42,463 nt of DNA from CAYVCG01 sp964449985 (GCA_964449985.1 CAYVCG010000009.1:1-42463); one strand, 5' to 3'; positions 23,197-33,411 are shown, numbered from the stretch's first letter. Notes: generated by a model from the sequence alone, not told the origin. Translations and numbers: made by a program.

Positions 23197-26100
23197 TTAT
23201 TTTGGGGTTGCTGCATTCATTATGATTTCATATGCCCAATGTGTTCTTGGAACGTCTGTAAATGCGCTTCCGCCCAAAGGAACGAGTGTTCTGTTTTCGG
23301 CATCCGAGAACATAGCGCAAACCTCTGCTCTTGTTGTAGTGCTTTCAGGTTTGTATGATCCGTCTGGATAGCCACCTACCATGCCTTTTGAAGCCGCGCG
23401 CGAGATGAACGGATAACCCCAATGATTGACTTTAACGTCAGTAAAGTTTGATGTTGCGCTTCCTTCAAGACCGTAAACATTGCAAAGCACAGTAGCCATT
23501 TGGGCTCTTGTTGTAGTGCTGTCTGGTTTGAATGATCCATCCGGGAAACCGTTCATATAACCCTTTGCTGCGCAGTACAGGATTGCTGCTCTGGAGGGGT
23601 GGGTCGCCGGAACGTCTGAAAATGTTCTGGTTTGGCCTGCTGTAGTCTTGTCTGCCGCCAGGTTATATATTGCCTGGGCGACTTCAGCTCTTGTTGCGGC
23701 TCTATCAGGATAAAAATACTTGCCGGTGCCAGACATAAACGCTTGTTCTGCTTTCTTAACGGTTACGGTTATTGTAGCAGTTGATGAAACGTTATAGCTC
23801 CAATTCGGGTCTTTAAGTGAATAGCCCGCAGGTAAAGACAAATTGGATGCTTTTAAAACGCTACCTGTCGTTGAGGTTATGCTTTGTGTCTTAACTGTTG
23901 TATTGCTATCCGTTTTCATTGAAACGGTTATTGTAACAGAACTTGCTATTGTTGTAAATGTCAAAACATTTCCATATGATACACCTTGGTTTGTTTTTAC
24001 ATAAGCACGAACATAGTATTTTGTGTTTGCTTTAAGCCCTGTTATTGTCTGCGAATAGTTGCCAGTGGTAGAAGTTGTGTCTTTGACTTTGCTATCAGCG
24101 ATAGTTGGGTCGCTATATTGGCTTGAATATACAAACCCACGCTCCGTAATGGCATACCTTGTATCATTTGTTATCTTTCCGGAAACGGTGACACTGGTCT
24201 GCTTAACGTCAGACGTTCGAACTGTGTCGGCAACAGCCGAGTCCAGAGTGACAAATTTTATGCTATCGCCATATGTTGTTCCATTTCTTGTTATTGCATA
24301 TGCTCTCGCATAATAAGTCGTATCAATGCTAAGACCTGTTATATCTAGCTTAAATTGACCCCTTGAGTTCGAAGAATTCTTTATTTTTGAACTGCTGGTC
24401 GTTGGGTTGTTTGATTTGCCGTAAACGACGCCACTTTCAGTAATAGCTGTTGATGTGTCTGTTATTTCACCCACGAAAAGCGCGCCCGTTGGCGAAATAT
24501 CTCTAACATCAACGGATAAAATGTTAGAGTCTTCTCTAGATGTTGTAAACGAATCCACATCGCCATAACCTGAACCACTGCTATTTCTTGCAAAAGAGTT
24601 TACATAGTATTTAGTATTTGGCGTAAGCCCTGTAATCGTAATTGTAACAACACCTGTTGTTGCACTGGCGGTAGTTTTTTTTACACTTGTTCCGTTAAGC
24701 ATCGGATCATTATTCGATGACGAATACAGAACACCGCGCTCCAAAACCGAACTCCCACCTTTATCGGTAACATTGATTTTGACGTTTGCAGAAGTAGCAC
24801 TGATGCTTGTTATTGATTCAACATTAACTTCGGGCACGTCAGTTATAACTGTTAGAGTTGAACCATATGCCGGTGTACTGGATGAGCTGTTTTTCGCATA
24901 TGCTCTGACATAATACCTAGTATAGCTGGAACTGGTGCTTATATTCATAGAGAACGAGTTGGACGACGAGCTTGATCTATCAACAGTTGCATTGTCCACT
25001 GTAGGCGTTGATTGGCTCGTTGAATACACAAAGCCTCGTTCTGTTACAGATGTCGTGCCGGTTGAGGTAATATCAGCCACCGCATAAATTTTCCCTCTTC
25101 TGTATGAAGCCGATGTTGTTTTAATGGTTGGAGGTGTGCCGGTTCCGGTGGTTGTAAATTCAGTCTTAGTTCCATATACAGGCGTACTGCTGCTAGTTAT
25201 TTTTGCATAAGCCCGTACATAGTATTTTGTTCCCGCCCTAAGACCGGTTATGGGTACGGTTGTTGACCCGGTTGCGTTTGTTGAAGCTTTGGCAGATGAT
25301 GTGCCCGATTCTGATAGATTTAATTCAGCCGTGGGTGAGGTTGAATAAACAACGCCTCTTTCTGCTACGGAAGAGCTTGTATGATACACAACACTAATAG
25401 CCACATTGGCAGTTGTAGTTGTAATGCTGCTTACAGTGCCTGTTGTGGCAGAAAACTGGTTCGCAACAGCAGACACTTTTGGAGTATAAGTAATTCCACC
25501 GGCGCTGTTTTCGGCATACGCCGCAACGTAATACGTTTGGTTTATAGCTGTAATGCCTGAAATTGTATAAGTAAAATCACTGGCAGTAACTTCATGTTTC
25601 GTAACGATTGTAGATGCATCAGTCCCATCAAGCTTTGCTGTAGAGCTTGTGGAATACAAAAATCCTTTTTTGCTTACTGTGCCACTGCCTGCGTTTGATA
25701 CGTTGGCTGTTAATTTCAGGGTGCCAGCAGTCGCAACCGGAGTGGACATAGTAACTGTAGGTTTTGTGATTACTACAGGTGGTGTTATTGTTTCTACGTT
25801 TCCGTATCCGACATCAGTACCTGCACCATCATTTATTGCATACGCCCTTACGTAATGCACTTTTCCCAGTTCAATAGGATCAATGGAAGCTGTGAATGTT
25901 GATGTGCCAGATCCGGGAATAGAAAAATCACCTTTTTTAGGATCCGGATTAGTCGTTGAATAAACAAATCCGCGCTCCTTGATAGTAGCATTTCCATCGT
26001 TTTCAATTGTGCCAGATATACTTATTCTTCCGTTATTCATGGCCGGAGTGCCTGTTTTGACCGTAGGCGCTGTCACTGGCGGCGGCGGTGGTGTAAGAGT

Positions 26101-26460
26101 GGTGAAGCTTGCCGGCAAAGATGTGGCTGTTCTAAGATCGGGATAAGAAGCTTTAATCACAACCCTATAAGATGTTGAGTGTGAAAGCCCTGTAATATGT
26201 TTAGTAAAGTTGGCGTCGGTGATAGCAATGCTTTGTGTGGGGCTTGAATCACCGAGTTTAGTACAATCTAGAGTATATAGCGTACCCTCTGGATCGGTAT
26301 CAATAGAAACTGTCCCCGAAGCAACGGCGGAAGTTTCGGTAACTTCTGAAACGCTCACTGTATCCGCGGCAAAGATGTTAAACGGCAAAATCCCCCCTAT
26401 CATCAGGCCGAAAAACAAAATTGCAGCCATTCTTCTCATTGTTTTGCCTTTAAAAAGCAT
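23197..26460 (-). CDS. S-layer-homology surface protein with FN3-like repeats
   Basis: 1087 aa from the ATG at 26460, which follows GGAAGGGG. A signal peptide (basic start, hydrophobic to about residue 32, then FAADT) leads to about eight beta-sandwich repeats of roughly 90 aa. Each carries a variant of ITERGFVYS, a GLxxxTKYYVRAYA strand and a YG...FTT end, like fibronectin-III-type repeats. Pro-rich and Ser/Thr-rich linkers follow some repeats. The last ~180 residues contain SLH modules (ATRAEVAQAIY, TTTRAQMATVL, TTTRAEVCAMF with FSDVP/FTDV starts), which anchor proteins to pyruvylated wall polymer. No enzyme domain is visible; adhesion or matrix role is inferred. Confidence 0.9.
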   Translation of the reverse strand: MLFKGKTMRRMAAILFFGLMIGGILPFNIFAADTVSVSEVTETSAVASGTVSIDTDPEGTLYTLDCTKLGDSSPTQSIAITDANFTKHITGLSHSTSYRVVIKASYPDLRTATSLPASFTTLTPPPPPVTAPTVKTGTPAMNNGRISISGTIENDGNATIKERGFVYSTTNPDPKKGDFSIPGSGTSTFTASIDPIELGKVHYVRAYAINDGAGTDVGYGNVETITPPVVITKPTVTMSTPVATAGTLKLTANVSNAGSGTVSKKGFLYSTSSTAKLDGTDASTIVTKHEVTASDFTYTISGITAINQTYYVAAYAENSAGGITYTPKVSAVANQFSATTGTVSSITTTTANVAISVVYHTSSSVAERGVVYSTSPTAELNLSESGTSSAKASTNATGSTTVPITGLRAGTKYYVRAYAKITSSSTPVYGTKTEFTTTGTGTPPTIKTTSASYRRGKIYAVADITSTGTTSVTERGFVYSTSQSTPTVDNATVDRSSSSSNSFSMNISTSSSYTRYYVRAYAKNSSSSTPAYGSTLTVITDVPEVNVESITSISATSANVKINVTDKGGSSVLERGVLYSSSNNDPMLNGTSVKKTTASATTGVVTITITGLTPNTKYYVNSFARNSSGSGYGDVDSFTTSREDSNILSVDVRDISPTGALFVGEITDTSTAITESGVVYGKSNNPTTSSSKIKNSSNSRGQFKLDITGLSIDTTYYARAYAITRNGTTYGDSIKFVTLDSAVADTVRTSDVKQTSVTVSGKITNDTRYAITERGFVYSSQYSDPTIADSKVKDTTSTTGNYSQTITGLKANTKYYVRAYVKTNQGVSYGNVLTFTTIASSVTITVSMKTDSNTTVKTQSITSTTGSVLKASNLSLPAGYSLKDPNWSYNVSSTATITVTVKKAEQAFMSGTGKYFYPDRAATRAEVAQAIYNLAADKTTAGQTRTFSDVPATHPSRAAILYCAAKGYMNGFPDGSFKPDSTTTRAQMATVLCNVYGLEGSATSNFTDVKVNHWGYPFISRAASKGMVGGYPDGSYKPESTTTRAEVCAMFSDAENRTLVPLGGSAFTDVPRTHWAYEIIMNAATPK

Positions 26461-26672
26461 AAAAAATACCCCTTCCTTTTTCTCGTGAGTCATTTATATA
26501 ATAAAACCTTATAAAAAATCATAATACAACATACACTTATACGAAAAAATTAATGTATTTGTTCCACTAAAAAATCAACAATTTAAGTATAACACAAAAA
26601 TATTAAAAAGCATATCCCAGGATATTAATTAATTATAAATATTTATTAAATTTTGTTTAAATATAATGCTCG

Positions 26673-26701
26673 TTGACAAAAAAAGCAAGAAACGTTACAA
26701 T
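26673..26701 (+). promoter_or_regulatory. Sigma-A promoter of valS
   Basis: TTGACA (26673-26678), a 17-bp spacer and TACAAT (26696-26701). The leader to the ATG is about 60 nt. It contains no T-box consensus, so tRNA-sensing control common for Bacillota aminoacyl-tRNA synthetases is not evident. Confidence 0.8.
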
Positions 26702-26768
26702 TCTATAAAGATAAGGTATAGAAAATTTATTTGTTCATCTTATAAAACTAAGGAGCAGTGAAATAAAA

Positions 26769-29414
26769 ATGAGAAAAGAGCTTGAGAAAAACTATAATCC
26801 CCGCTCGGTAGAGGACAGGCTTTATGCTATTTGGCTTGATAAAAACTATTTCCGCGCTGAGATAGACAAAAATAAAAAAAGCTATACGATTGTTATTCCT
26901 CCGCCAAACATAACAGGCCAGCTTCATATGGGCCATGCGCTGGATAATACGTATCAGGATATACTTATTCGTTGGAAACGTATGCAAGGGTTTAACACGC
27001 TTTGGCTTCCGGGAACAGACCACGCCAGCATTTCTACCGAAGTAAAGATCGTAGAAAAAATGGCTTCTGAGGGTATAAGCAAAAAGGATATCGGCCGTGA
27101 AGGCTTTTTAGAGCGAGCATGGGAATGGAAAGAACAATACGGTAATAAAATCATTGAACAGCTTAAAAAACTGGGTTCTTCCTGCGACTGGAGCCGAGAA
27201 CGCTTTACCTTGGACGAAGGACTTTCTGATGCAGTTTTAGAGGTTTTTGACAGGCTCTATAAAAAAGGCCTTATATATAGAGGGGAAAAGCTTATCAACT
27301 GGTGCCCTCTTTGTAAAACAACAATTTCTGAGGCTGAGGTTGATCATGATGATCATGACGGCTTTTTCTGGCATTTAAAATATCCGATTAGCGGAACAGA
27401 CGAGTTTTTGCAGTTTGCAACGACTCGCCCGGAAACTATGCTTGGAGATACTGCGATAGCGGTCAATCCAAATGACGAAAGATATACGCATCTCGTTGGC
27501 AAAACGGTTACTGTTCCTATTGTTAATAGGATTATTCCGATTATCGCTGATGAATATGTCGAGATGGATTTTGGGGTTGGTGTTGTTAAAATAACTCCGG
27601 CTCACGACCCTAATGACTTTGAGGTTGGCGAACGCCACAATCTGCCAAGAATCAATATAATGAACGACGACGGAACGCTTAATAAAAACGCAGGTTCGTA
27701 TGAAGGATTGGACAGATTTGAGGCAAGAAAGAAGATCGTTGAAGAGTTTAAGCAGCTTGGTTTGTTCGTTAAGGTAGAAAATCATAAAAACGCTGTTGGT
27801 GTTCATGAACGCTGCCAAACGATTGTTGAACCGATTATTAAAATACAATGGTTCGTTAAGATGGAGGAGCTTGCAAAACCTGCCATTGATGCTTACAAGA
27901 CTAACGAATTAAGATTTATACCGGACCGTTTTGGAAAAATATACTTGCATTGGTTGGAAAATATTAGGGATTGGTGTATATCCCGTCAGCTTTGGTGGGG
28001 GCACAGAATACCCGCGTATTATTGCGATGACTGCGGCCATATCGAGGTATCAAAAATCGGTATAGATACATGCCCGAAATGCCAAAGCAAAAACGTTCGT
28101 CAGGACGAGGATACGCTGGATACATGGTTCAGCTCTGCATTGTGGCCGTTTTCCACGCTGGGTTGGCCGAACGAAAATGCGGAGGACTTTAAGCATTTCT
28201 ACCCAACAGACGTTTTGGTTACGGCTTATGACATTATCTTCTTCTGGGTCGTTCGTATGGTGTTCTCCGGATTGGAGCATACAGGAGAGCTGCCGTTTAA
28301 AGATGTTTTAATCCACGGCCTTGTTCGTGATTCCCAGGGCAGAAAAATGAGTAAATCCCTAGGCAACGGTATAGACCCGCTGGAAATAATTGACCAATAC
28401 GGCGCTGATGCTTTGCGCCTTATGCTTGTTACAGGCAATGCGCCGGGAAGCGATATGCGTTTCCATATGGAAAGGCTTGATTCAACAAGAAACTTCCTGA
28501 ACAAGATTTGGAATGCAACAAGGTTTATTCTCATGAACTTTGATGAAACCGAACCAGAGGCAGAAATAAGCGAGTTGACCCCTGCTGATAAATGGATTTT
28601 ATCCAAAATTAACACATTAAATAAAGAGATTACTTCAAACATGGATAATTATGAGCTGGGTATCGCTGTTTCTAAGATATATGACTTTGTGTGGGACGAA
28701 TTTTGTGATTGGTATATCGAGATGGTTAAACCAAGGCTTTATAATGCAGAGGATAAATCGCGCAATGCCGCTCTTTGGACGCTTAAAACGGTTATTATAA
28801 ATTCCTTAAAGCTTCTGCATCCATATATACCGTTTATAACAGAAGAGATATTTACATCAATTCAATCCGACGAAGAAACAATCATGCTTTCTTCTTGGCC
28901 TGTTTATGACGAGAAATATAATTTTGAAAAAGAAGAAAAGGAAATAGAGGTAATAAAAGAAGCTGTCAAAGGCATAAGAAATATACGGTCGGAAATGAAC
29001 GTTCCGCCTTCAAAGAAGTCAATGGTATATGTCGTTTCTCAATCCGCAGAAACAAGAGGGATTTTTGAAAACGGCAGAGTATTTATGATGACGTTGGGTT
29101 ATGCCTCCGATTTAAAGGTTCAGGCTGATAAAGCGGGCATTGGTGACGATGCAGTTTCGGTTGTTTTAAAAGATGCTGTAGTTTATATGCCTTTTGCAGA
29201 GCTTGTCGATATTAATAAGGAAATCGAAAGGCTAGCTAAAGAAAAGCAAAGGCTTGAAAAAGAAGTGGAAAGAGTTAATACAAAGCTTAATAACCAGGGC
29301 TTTGTTGCGAAAGCGCCTGAGGCTGTTATTAACGAGGAGAAAGAAAAGGCCTCAAAATATGGCCTTATGCTAAAGCAGGTTGAGGAACAAATCAGCAATT
29401 TGCAGTCTAAATAA
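26769..29414 (+). CDS. valS: Valyl-tRNA synthetase
   Basis: An 881-aa class I synthetase that charges tRNA-Val with valine. HMGH (HIGH variant) at residues 53-56 in PPPNITGQLHMGHALDN and KMSKS at 526-530 are intact. The editing domain carries TTRPETMLGDTAIAVNP. A Cys cluster (CDDCGH, CPKCQSK) probably binds zinc, and the C-terminal coiled coil (about 810-881) is typical of ValRS. AAGGAG lies about 12 nt before the ATG. folC and three small-to-medium genes follow on the same strand, probably as an operon. Confidence 0.97.
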   Translation: MRKELEKNYNPRSVEDRLYAIWLDKNYFRAEIDKNKKSYTIVIPPPNITGQLHMGHALDNTYQDILIRWKRMQGFNTLWLPGTDHASISTEVKIVEKMASEGISKKDIGREGFLERAWEWKEQYGNKIIEQLKKLGSSCDWSRERFTLDEGLSDAVLEVFDRLYKKGLIYRGEKLINWCPLCKTTISEAEVDHDDHDGFFWHLKYPISGTDEFLQFATTRPETMLGDTAIAVNPNDERYTHLVGKTVTVPIVNRIIPIIADEYVEMDFGVGVVKITPAHDPNDFEVGERHNLPRINIMNDDGTLNKNAGSYEGLDRFEARKKIVEEFKQLGLFVKVENHKNAVGVHERCQTIVEPIIKIQWFVKMEELAKPAIDAYKTNELRFIPDRFGKIYLHWLENIRDWCISRQLWWGHRIPAYYCDDCGHIEVSKIGIDTCPKCQSKNVRQDEDTLDTWFSSALWPFSTLGWPNENAEDFKHFYPTDVLVTAYDIIFFWVVRMVFSGLEHTGELPFKDVLIHGLVRDSQGRKMSKSLGNGIDPLEIIDQYGADALRLMLVTGNAPGSDMRFHMERLDSTRNFLNKIWNATRFILMNFDETEPEAEISELTPADKWILSKINTLNKEITSNMDNYELGIAVSKIYDFVWDEFCDWYIEMVKPRLYNAEDKSRNAALWTLKTVIINSLKLLHPYIPFITEEIFTSIQSDEETIMLSSWPVYDEKYNFEKEEKEIEVIKEAVKGIRNIRSEMNVPPSKKSMVYVVSQSAETRGIFENGRVFMMTLGYASDLKVQADKAGIGDDAVSVVLKDAVVYMPFAELVDINKEIERLAKEKQRLEKEVERVNTKLNNQGFVAKAPEAVINEEKEKASKYGLMLKQVEEQISNLQSK

Positions 29415-29513
29415 TAAAACAAAGCGGGAAGGGGACGGGGCTTTTGCCCTGAACCCTACTTCTTTACTTATTACATGTAATTTTACATACATTTTAAAAA
29501 GGACGGATTTTTT

Positions 29514-30833
29514 TTGAACTATACAGAGGCACTGGCATATTTGGAGAAAAGCTGTTCCGTAGCGTATAAACATGGGCTTGATGCATTAGTCAAAATTCTT
29601 AAAACAATGAACAGCCCGCAGAACAAGCTTAAAATAATTCACATAGCCGGAACAAACGGCAAAGGATCGACATGCGCCATGCTTCGGTATGTTTTGACTA
29701 GTGCGGGTTATAAAACAGGCATGTTTACTTCGCCTCATCTAGAGCGCGTGAACGAGCGTATATGTATTGATGGTTGTCTTATATCAGACGATGATTTCGC
29801 ACGGCATATTTCTATAGTTAAGAATGCTTCTGAGAAGTACTTCGGTTCTATTTGCTCTGACGATAGCTTGGCGTTCTTTGAAATCCTGACTTTGGCCGCT
29901 TTTAATTATTTTTTCGAGAATAATGTTGATTATGCGATAATGGAAACTGGCCTGGGTGGCCGTTTGGATGCGACAAATGTTGTTGAAAATCCCATTGTTT
30001 CGGTTATAACCTCCATAAGCCTTGATCATACACAATATCTAGGGAATACAGTAGAGGAAATAACTAGAGAAAAATGTGGAATAATAAAGAAAAATTGTCC
30101 TGTGGTATTGTATTTGCAATCAGAAAAAGTGTATAATATAGTTAAGAATGTTTGTAACGAAAAAAACTCATATCTTTATTATGATAAATCAGCACAGATA
30201 TGCGCCTTGAATAAAAATCCAGACGGAACACAGTTTCGTGCAAACTCCCCTAAATACGCCTATTCTTATCCTTCTCTTGAAATAAAGCTGTTGGGGGAAT
30301 ATCAGTTATACAATGCGGGGAATGTTCTTATGGTTGTTCATGCGCTTAGAACCGCCGGGCTTTCGATAAGCGACTTACATGTATGTGATGGCTTGTTTAA
30401 GGCAGCATGGCCTGGAAGAATGGAAATGATTTGTAATGACCCCTTGGTCTTGCTGGACGGCGCTCACAACGCCGATGGTGTTGATAGCTTGATCTCATCT
30501 ATATTGAAATATTATCCGAATAAAAAGGTTACTATGATAATCGGCGTTTTAAAGGATAAGGATTATTCTTATATGGTCAATAAGCTCGTTAGTGTTGCTG
30601 AAACTGTTGTGTTGACTAATCCTGATTATAGCAAAAGAACCCTTGAGTTATGCCGGTTGTTTGAATGTATTGACAACAAGAAAAATAAAAAAATATATTT
30701 AGAAGAAGATTTTAAACGTGCTTTTAAACTCGCCATTAAAACGGTCGGATCAGATGGTATGATTTGCTGCGCCGGTTCGTTATATTTAGTTGGCAGTATC
30801 AGAAAATACGCTCTGGAGGTGCTTTTAAATTGA
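29514..30833 (+). CDS. folC: Bifunctional folylpolyglutamate/dihydrofolate synthase
   Basis: A 439-aa Mur-ligase-like enzyme that adds glutamate to folates. P-loop IIHIAGTNGKGSTCAML (about residues 41-57), TSPHLERVNERI, the Mur-ligase signature METGLGGRLDATN and SLDHTQYLG, and C-terminal domain motif LLDGAHNADG are present. Start is TTG at 29514 behind AAAAAGGACGG; there is no in-frame ATG that fits. The valS-folC neighbourhood is common in Bacillota. Its TGA stop overlaps the TTG start of the following 49-aa gene. Confidence 0.95.
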   Translation: MNYTEALAYLEKSCSVAYKHGLDALVKILKTMNSPQNKLKIIHIAGTNGKGSTCAMLRYVLTSAGYKTGMFTSPHLERVNERICIDGCLISDDDFARHISIVKNASEKYFGSICSDDSLAFFEILTLAAFNYFFENNVDYAIMETGLGGRLDATNVVENPIVSVITSISLDHTQYLGNTVEEITREKCGIIKKNCPVVLYLQSEKVYNIVKNVCNEKNSYLYYDKSAQICALNKNPDGTQFRANSPKYAYSYPSLEIKLLGEYQLYNAGNVLMVVHALRTAGLSISDLHVCDGLFKAAWPGRMEMICNDPLVLLDGAHNADGVDSLISSILKYYPNKKVTMIIGVLKDKDYSYMVNKLVSVAETVVLTNPDYSKRTLELCRLFECIDNKKNKKIYLEEDFKRAFKLAIKTVGSDGMICCAGSLYLVGSIRKYALEVLLN

Positions 30834-30979
30834 TTAATTTTAAAGACGAAATCCAAAAGTATAAACCTATCCTTGAGGTGGAACATGTTGAAGATGCTAT
30901 AAATTCTAACGAAATAACTGATTTGCTTGAAGTGCTTCAATATTTGTCCAAGAAAATGAAAACCGGAAATGAGGCTTAG
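30830..30979 (+). CDS. 49-aa protein of unknown function coupled to folC
   Basis: A 49-aa acidic protein starting (M)INFKDEIQKYKP and ending YLSKKMKTGNEA, helical and without Cys. TTG at 30830 overlaps the folC stop as TTGA. GGAGGTG lies 6-7 nt upstream, within the folC 3' end, so translation is probably coupled. A longer in-frame start at 30764 would be inside folC with no binding site. I do not recognise the family. The zinc-ribbon/TPR gene follows after 6 bp. Confidence 0.7.
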   Translation: MINFKDEIQKYKPILEVEHVEDAINSNEITDLLEVLQYLSKKMKTGNEA

Positions 30980-30985
30980 GGCGCT

Positions 30986-32395
30986 ATGAAATGTCATAAT
31001 TGCGGTTTTGAAATAAAATCCAACATTTGTCCTAAATGCAATACTGACAATGTTCTTAACAGAAGAATTGTCGGTATTTCGGACATGCTGTATAACAAAG
31101 GCTTAGAGCAGGCTAAAGATTGTCATTATTATGAGGCTATTTGCTCTTTAAACAAAAGTTTGCAATTTAATAAAAGAAATTGTGACGCAAGAAATGTTTT
31201 AGGTCTTGTATACTTTGTAACTGGTCGGGTTGGTGACGCAATAAGACAATGGGTGCTTAGCCTAAATGTATCAAAGGAAAATAACCCGGCAAGAACCTAT
31301 ATAAGCGAGATGGAAAAAAATGCAGCTTATATGGAAAAGCTAGACGATTCAATAAAAATGTATAACCAAGCGCTCACATATGTTGCGCAAAAAAGCGAGG
31401 ATATCGCTATAATTCAGCTTAAAAAAGCTATAGATTTAAATCCGAGCTTTGTTGACGGCCTAAATCTTCTGTCTCTTTGTTATATTATTGCGCAAGATTC
31501 AAGAAAGGCTATGTCTTGTATTGAAAGAGTTTTGGCTATAGATTCAAACAACCCAATGGCTATTAATTATTTTGCATATCTAAATCCTGATAAGCCGAGA
31601 ACAAGTGCCCGCCCGAAAGCCGAAGGAACGCCGGAGCCACGTCAGTTGCAAAGATCTGTTTCATCAGGATCAGGGCTGAGGGATAGAAAAACGTTTGGAG
31701 CAGGCTTTCCGCTTGTATCAATAATAATGTGGTTTCTTATCGGAAGTATTTGCTCTTTTGCGATTATCTATATCCTGCTTATGCCTTCAGCCATAAGCGC
31801 TAAAGATGCCCAGATAACCCAACTAACATCGGATTATACAGCAAAAGAAACTGAATACCTAAACTCTATAAATAGCTTGGAAGAGAAATTTGAAACCGCA
31901 AGCGGTAAGCTCGAAACAGTAGAGGGAGAAAACAATGCTTTAAGCTCTGAGGTTGAAAAGCACGTTAGAACCCAGAATGTTCTTAAAGCTGATATAGCTT
32001 TAAGGGATGGCGATGCTCAGGCGGCGGTAGATTTTTTAGTAAACTTTAATCCAAATGGCTTGCCCGAGGATATTATTAATAGTTATAACAGCGTAAAAGA
32101 ATCTGCGTATGGAATTATTGAAAAGCAAGCCTATGATGAAGGTCTTCGTCTTTATAACCAAAAGAAGTATGCTGACGCCGCTCCTTATTTCCAAAAATCC
32201 ATTACGTATACAACAATGGATTCAAAGACTGTGGGTAATTCTTATTATTACCTTGGTGCAATAGCAGAACGAGATCAAGACGTTAATTCAGCAAAGACAT
32301 ATTATGAAAAGGTCGTGAATGATTATAAGGATTTTACGGCGCAAAATCTTTATAGAAACGCCGAAAACCAGCTTAATAGATTGAATCAAAGTTGA
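30986..32395 (+). CDS. Zinc-ribbon, TPR and single-membrane-span protein
   Basis: 469 aa. An N-terminal zinc ribbon (C3, C6, C15, C18), TPR repeats (about 30-205), a low-complexity linker (about 205-235), one membrane helix (about 241-267), a coiled coil (about 275-335) and further TPR repeats up to the C-terminus (about 380-465; AYDEGLRLYNQKKYADAAPYF). Topology would put the zinc ribbon and first TPRs in the cytoplasm and the last TPRs outside. It is probably a scaffold, but function is unknown. The 139-aa gene begins across its stop. Confidence 0.8.
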   Translation: MKCHNCGFEIKSNICPKCNTDNVLNRRIVGISDMLYNKGLEQAKDCHYYEAICSLNKSLQFNKRNCDARNVLGLVYFVTGRVGDAIRQWVLSLNVSKENNPARTYISEMEKNAAYMEKLDDSIKMYNQALTYVAQKSEDIAIIQLKKAIDLNPSFVDGLNLLSLCYIIAQDSRKAMSCIERVLAIDSNNPMAINYFAYLNPDKPRTSARPKAEGTPEPRQLQRSVSSGSGLRDRKTFGAGFPLVSIIMWFLIGSICSFAIIYILLMPSAISAKDAQITQLTSDYTAKETEYLNSINSLEEKFETASGKLETVEGENNALSSEVEKHVRTQNVLKADIALRDGDAQAAVDFLVNFNPNGLPEDIINSYNSVKESAYGIIEKQAYDEGLRLYNQKKYADAAPYFQKSITYTTMDSKTVGNSYYYLGAIAERDQDVNSAKTYYEKVVNDYKDFTAQNLYRNAENQLNRLNQS

Positions 32396-32406
32396 GGGGT
32401 GATGCC

Positions 32407-32811
32407 ATGAAGAATACAGTTTATGAAAATGTTAAGGTTGCGGCATACTTTTTATGGGAATATACGATAGGCCAAAACGCTATGGACTTGTGGCTTTGCG
32501 CTGAAGACTTTGCTTGTTATCTTGAAAAGCAGAATATAATAACAATTGAAGATTTGAGAAACATTATCAAAAAAGGCAAAAAGAATTTAGATTATATCAA
32601 TTTTGTAAGAAGTCTTTCTTATCGCATTTATCTGTATACAAACAATAAGGATCGTGCTTTTAACTGGTTCGTTTCGGAAAAGCTTTTGGCCAACAGCGAA
32701 TGGTGTGCAGCTATGATAAATGTTGCGGCGGAATTTAGGGCTTCCAAAGGAAACCCTGAAGCTCTTTCTGGCATACGTACAGAATGGATAAAGAATTATT
32801 ATTTGCATTAA
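32407..32811 (+). CDS. Unknown 134-aa protein
   Basis: 134 aa from ATG 32407, preferred because GAGGGGTG (overlapping the previous stop) lies 6 nt upstream; an upstream TTG is inside that site. Helical and soluble, with an N-terminal VKVAAYFLWEYTIGQNAMDLW and a C-terminal ending AGIRTEWIKNYYLH-like pattern (SGIRTEWIKNYYLH). I do not recognise a family. It ends the valS-folC transcription unit; no strong terminator follows. Confidence 0.7.
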   Translation: MKNTVYENVKVAAYFLWEYTIGQNAMDLWLCAEDFACYLEKQNIITIEDLRNIIKKGKKNLDYINFVRSLSYRIYLYTNNKDRAFNWFVSEKLLANSEWCAAMINVAAEFRASKGNPEALSGIRTEWIKNYYLH

Positions 32812-32937
32812 CACGCTTGGGAAAGCCAATTTGCGTAATAACATACCTCTATCAGACCATAATATATATAATGCGTATATGTGTCTGTAAATATTTAAAA
32901 AACATTTTAAGGTGTATTTTTTTAAGGAGGAGTTATT

Positions 32938-33288
32938 ATGTCAAATAATACATCAACAAAGCTTTCCGAAAACACGGCTTCTGCTTTGTCATATGTTCTT
33001 GGGCCGATATCAGGGCTAATATTTCTTGTTATTGAACGTGAAAACAAAACAGTGCGGTTTCATGCGATGCAGTCATTTATATTTTTTGGTATAGCCGCTG
33101 TGCTTAAAATCTTGTTAGGCTTTATATGCGGTTTGCCGCTTATAGGTTTTGTGGCTGGTGCTGCTATGTGGTTGCTTAGCGTTATTACGCTTGTTGCTTA
33201 TATATACCTGATTGCAACATCGTATCAAGGCAAGCAGTTTAAAATCCCGTTTATCGGTGAAAGCGCATGGGCGCAGGTTAATAAATGA
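32938..33288 (+). CDS. DUF4870-like small membrane protein
   Basis: A 116-aa protein with about three membrane helices. The pattern ALSYVLGPISGLIFLVIE, followed by VRFHAMQSFIFFG and a late AYIYLIATSYQGKQFKIP, fits the DUF4870/Tic20-like family found widely in Bacteria. Role unknown. AAGGAGGAG is well spaced before the ATG. It is a stand-alone gene with a strong terminator at 33317-33341. Confidence 0.85.
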   Translation: MSNNTSTKLSENTASALSYVLGPISGLIFLVIERENKTVRFHAMQSFIFFGIAAVLKILLGFICGLPLIGFVAGAAMWLLSVITLVAYIYLIATSYQGKQFKIPFIGESAWAQVNK

Positions 33289-33316
33289 TTAATGCATAGA
33301 TATAATTCATTCTTTT

Positions 33317-33341
33317 AAAAGCGCATTTTTTGCGCTTTTTT
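33317..33341 (+). terminator. Terminator of the DUF4870-like gene
   Basis: A 9-bp perfect stem AAAAGCGCA / TGCGCTTTT with a T5 loop followed by T residues. Confidence 0.9.
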
Positions 33342-33411
33342 CAGGCTTAATTATTTTTTTACCATAAATAAACAGTTTTATAAATTAATCAACTGGAGGG
33401 GTAGTATTATT

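Noticed and set aside
26494..26768. T-box leader upstream of valS
   Set aside because: No T-box consensus (AGGGTGG-ACCGCG type) or long stem is seen; the leader from the mapped promoter is only about 60 nt.
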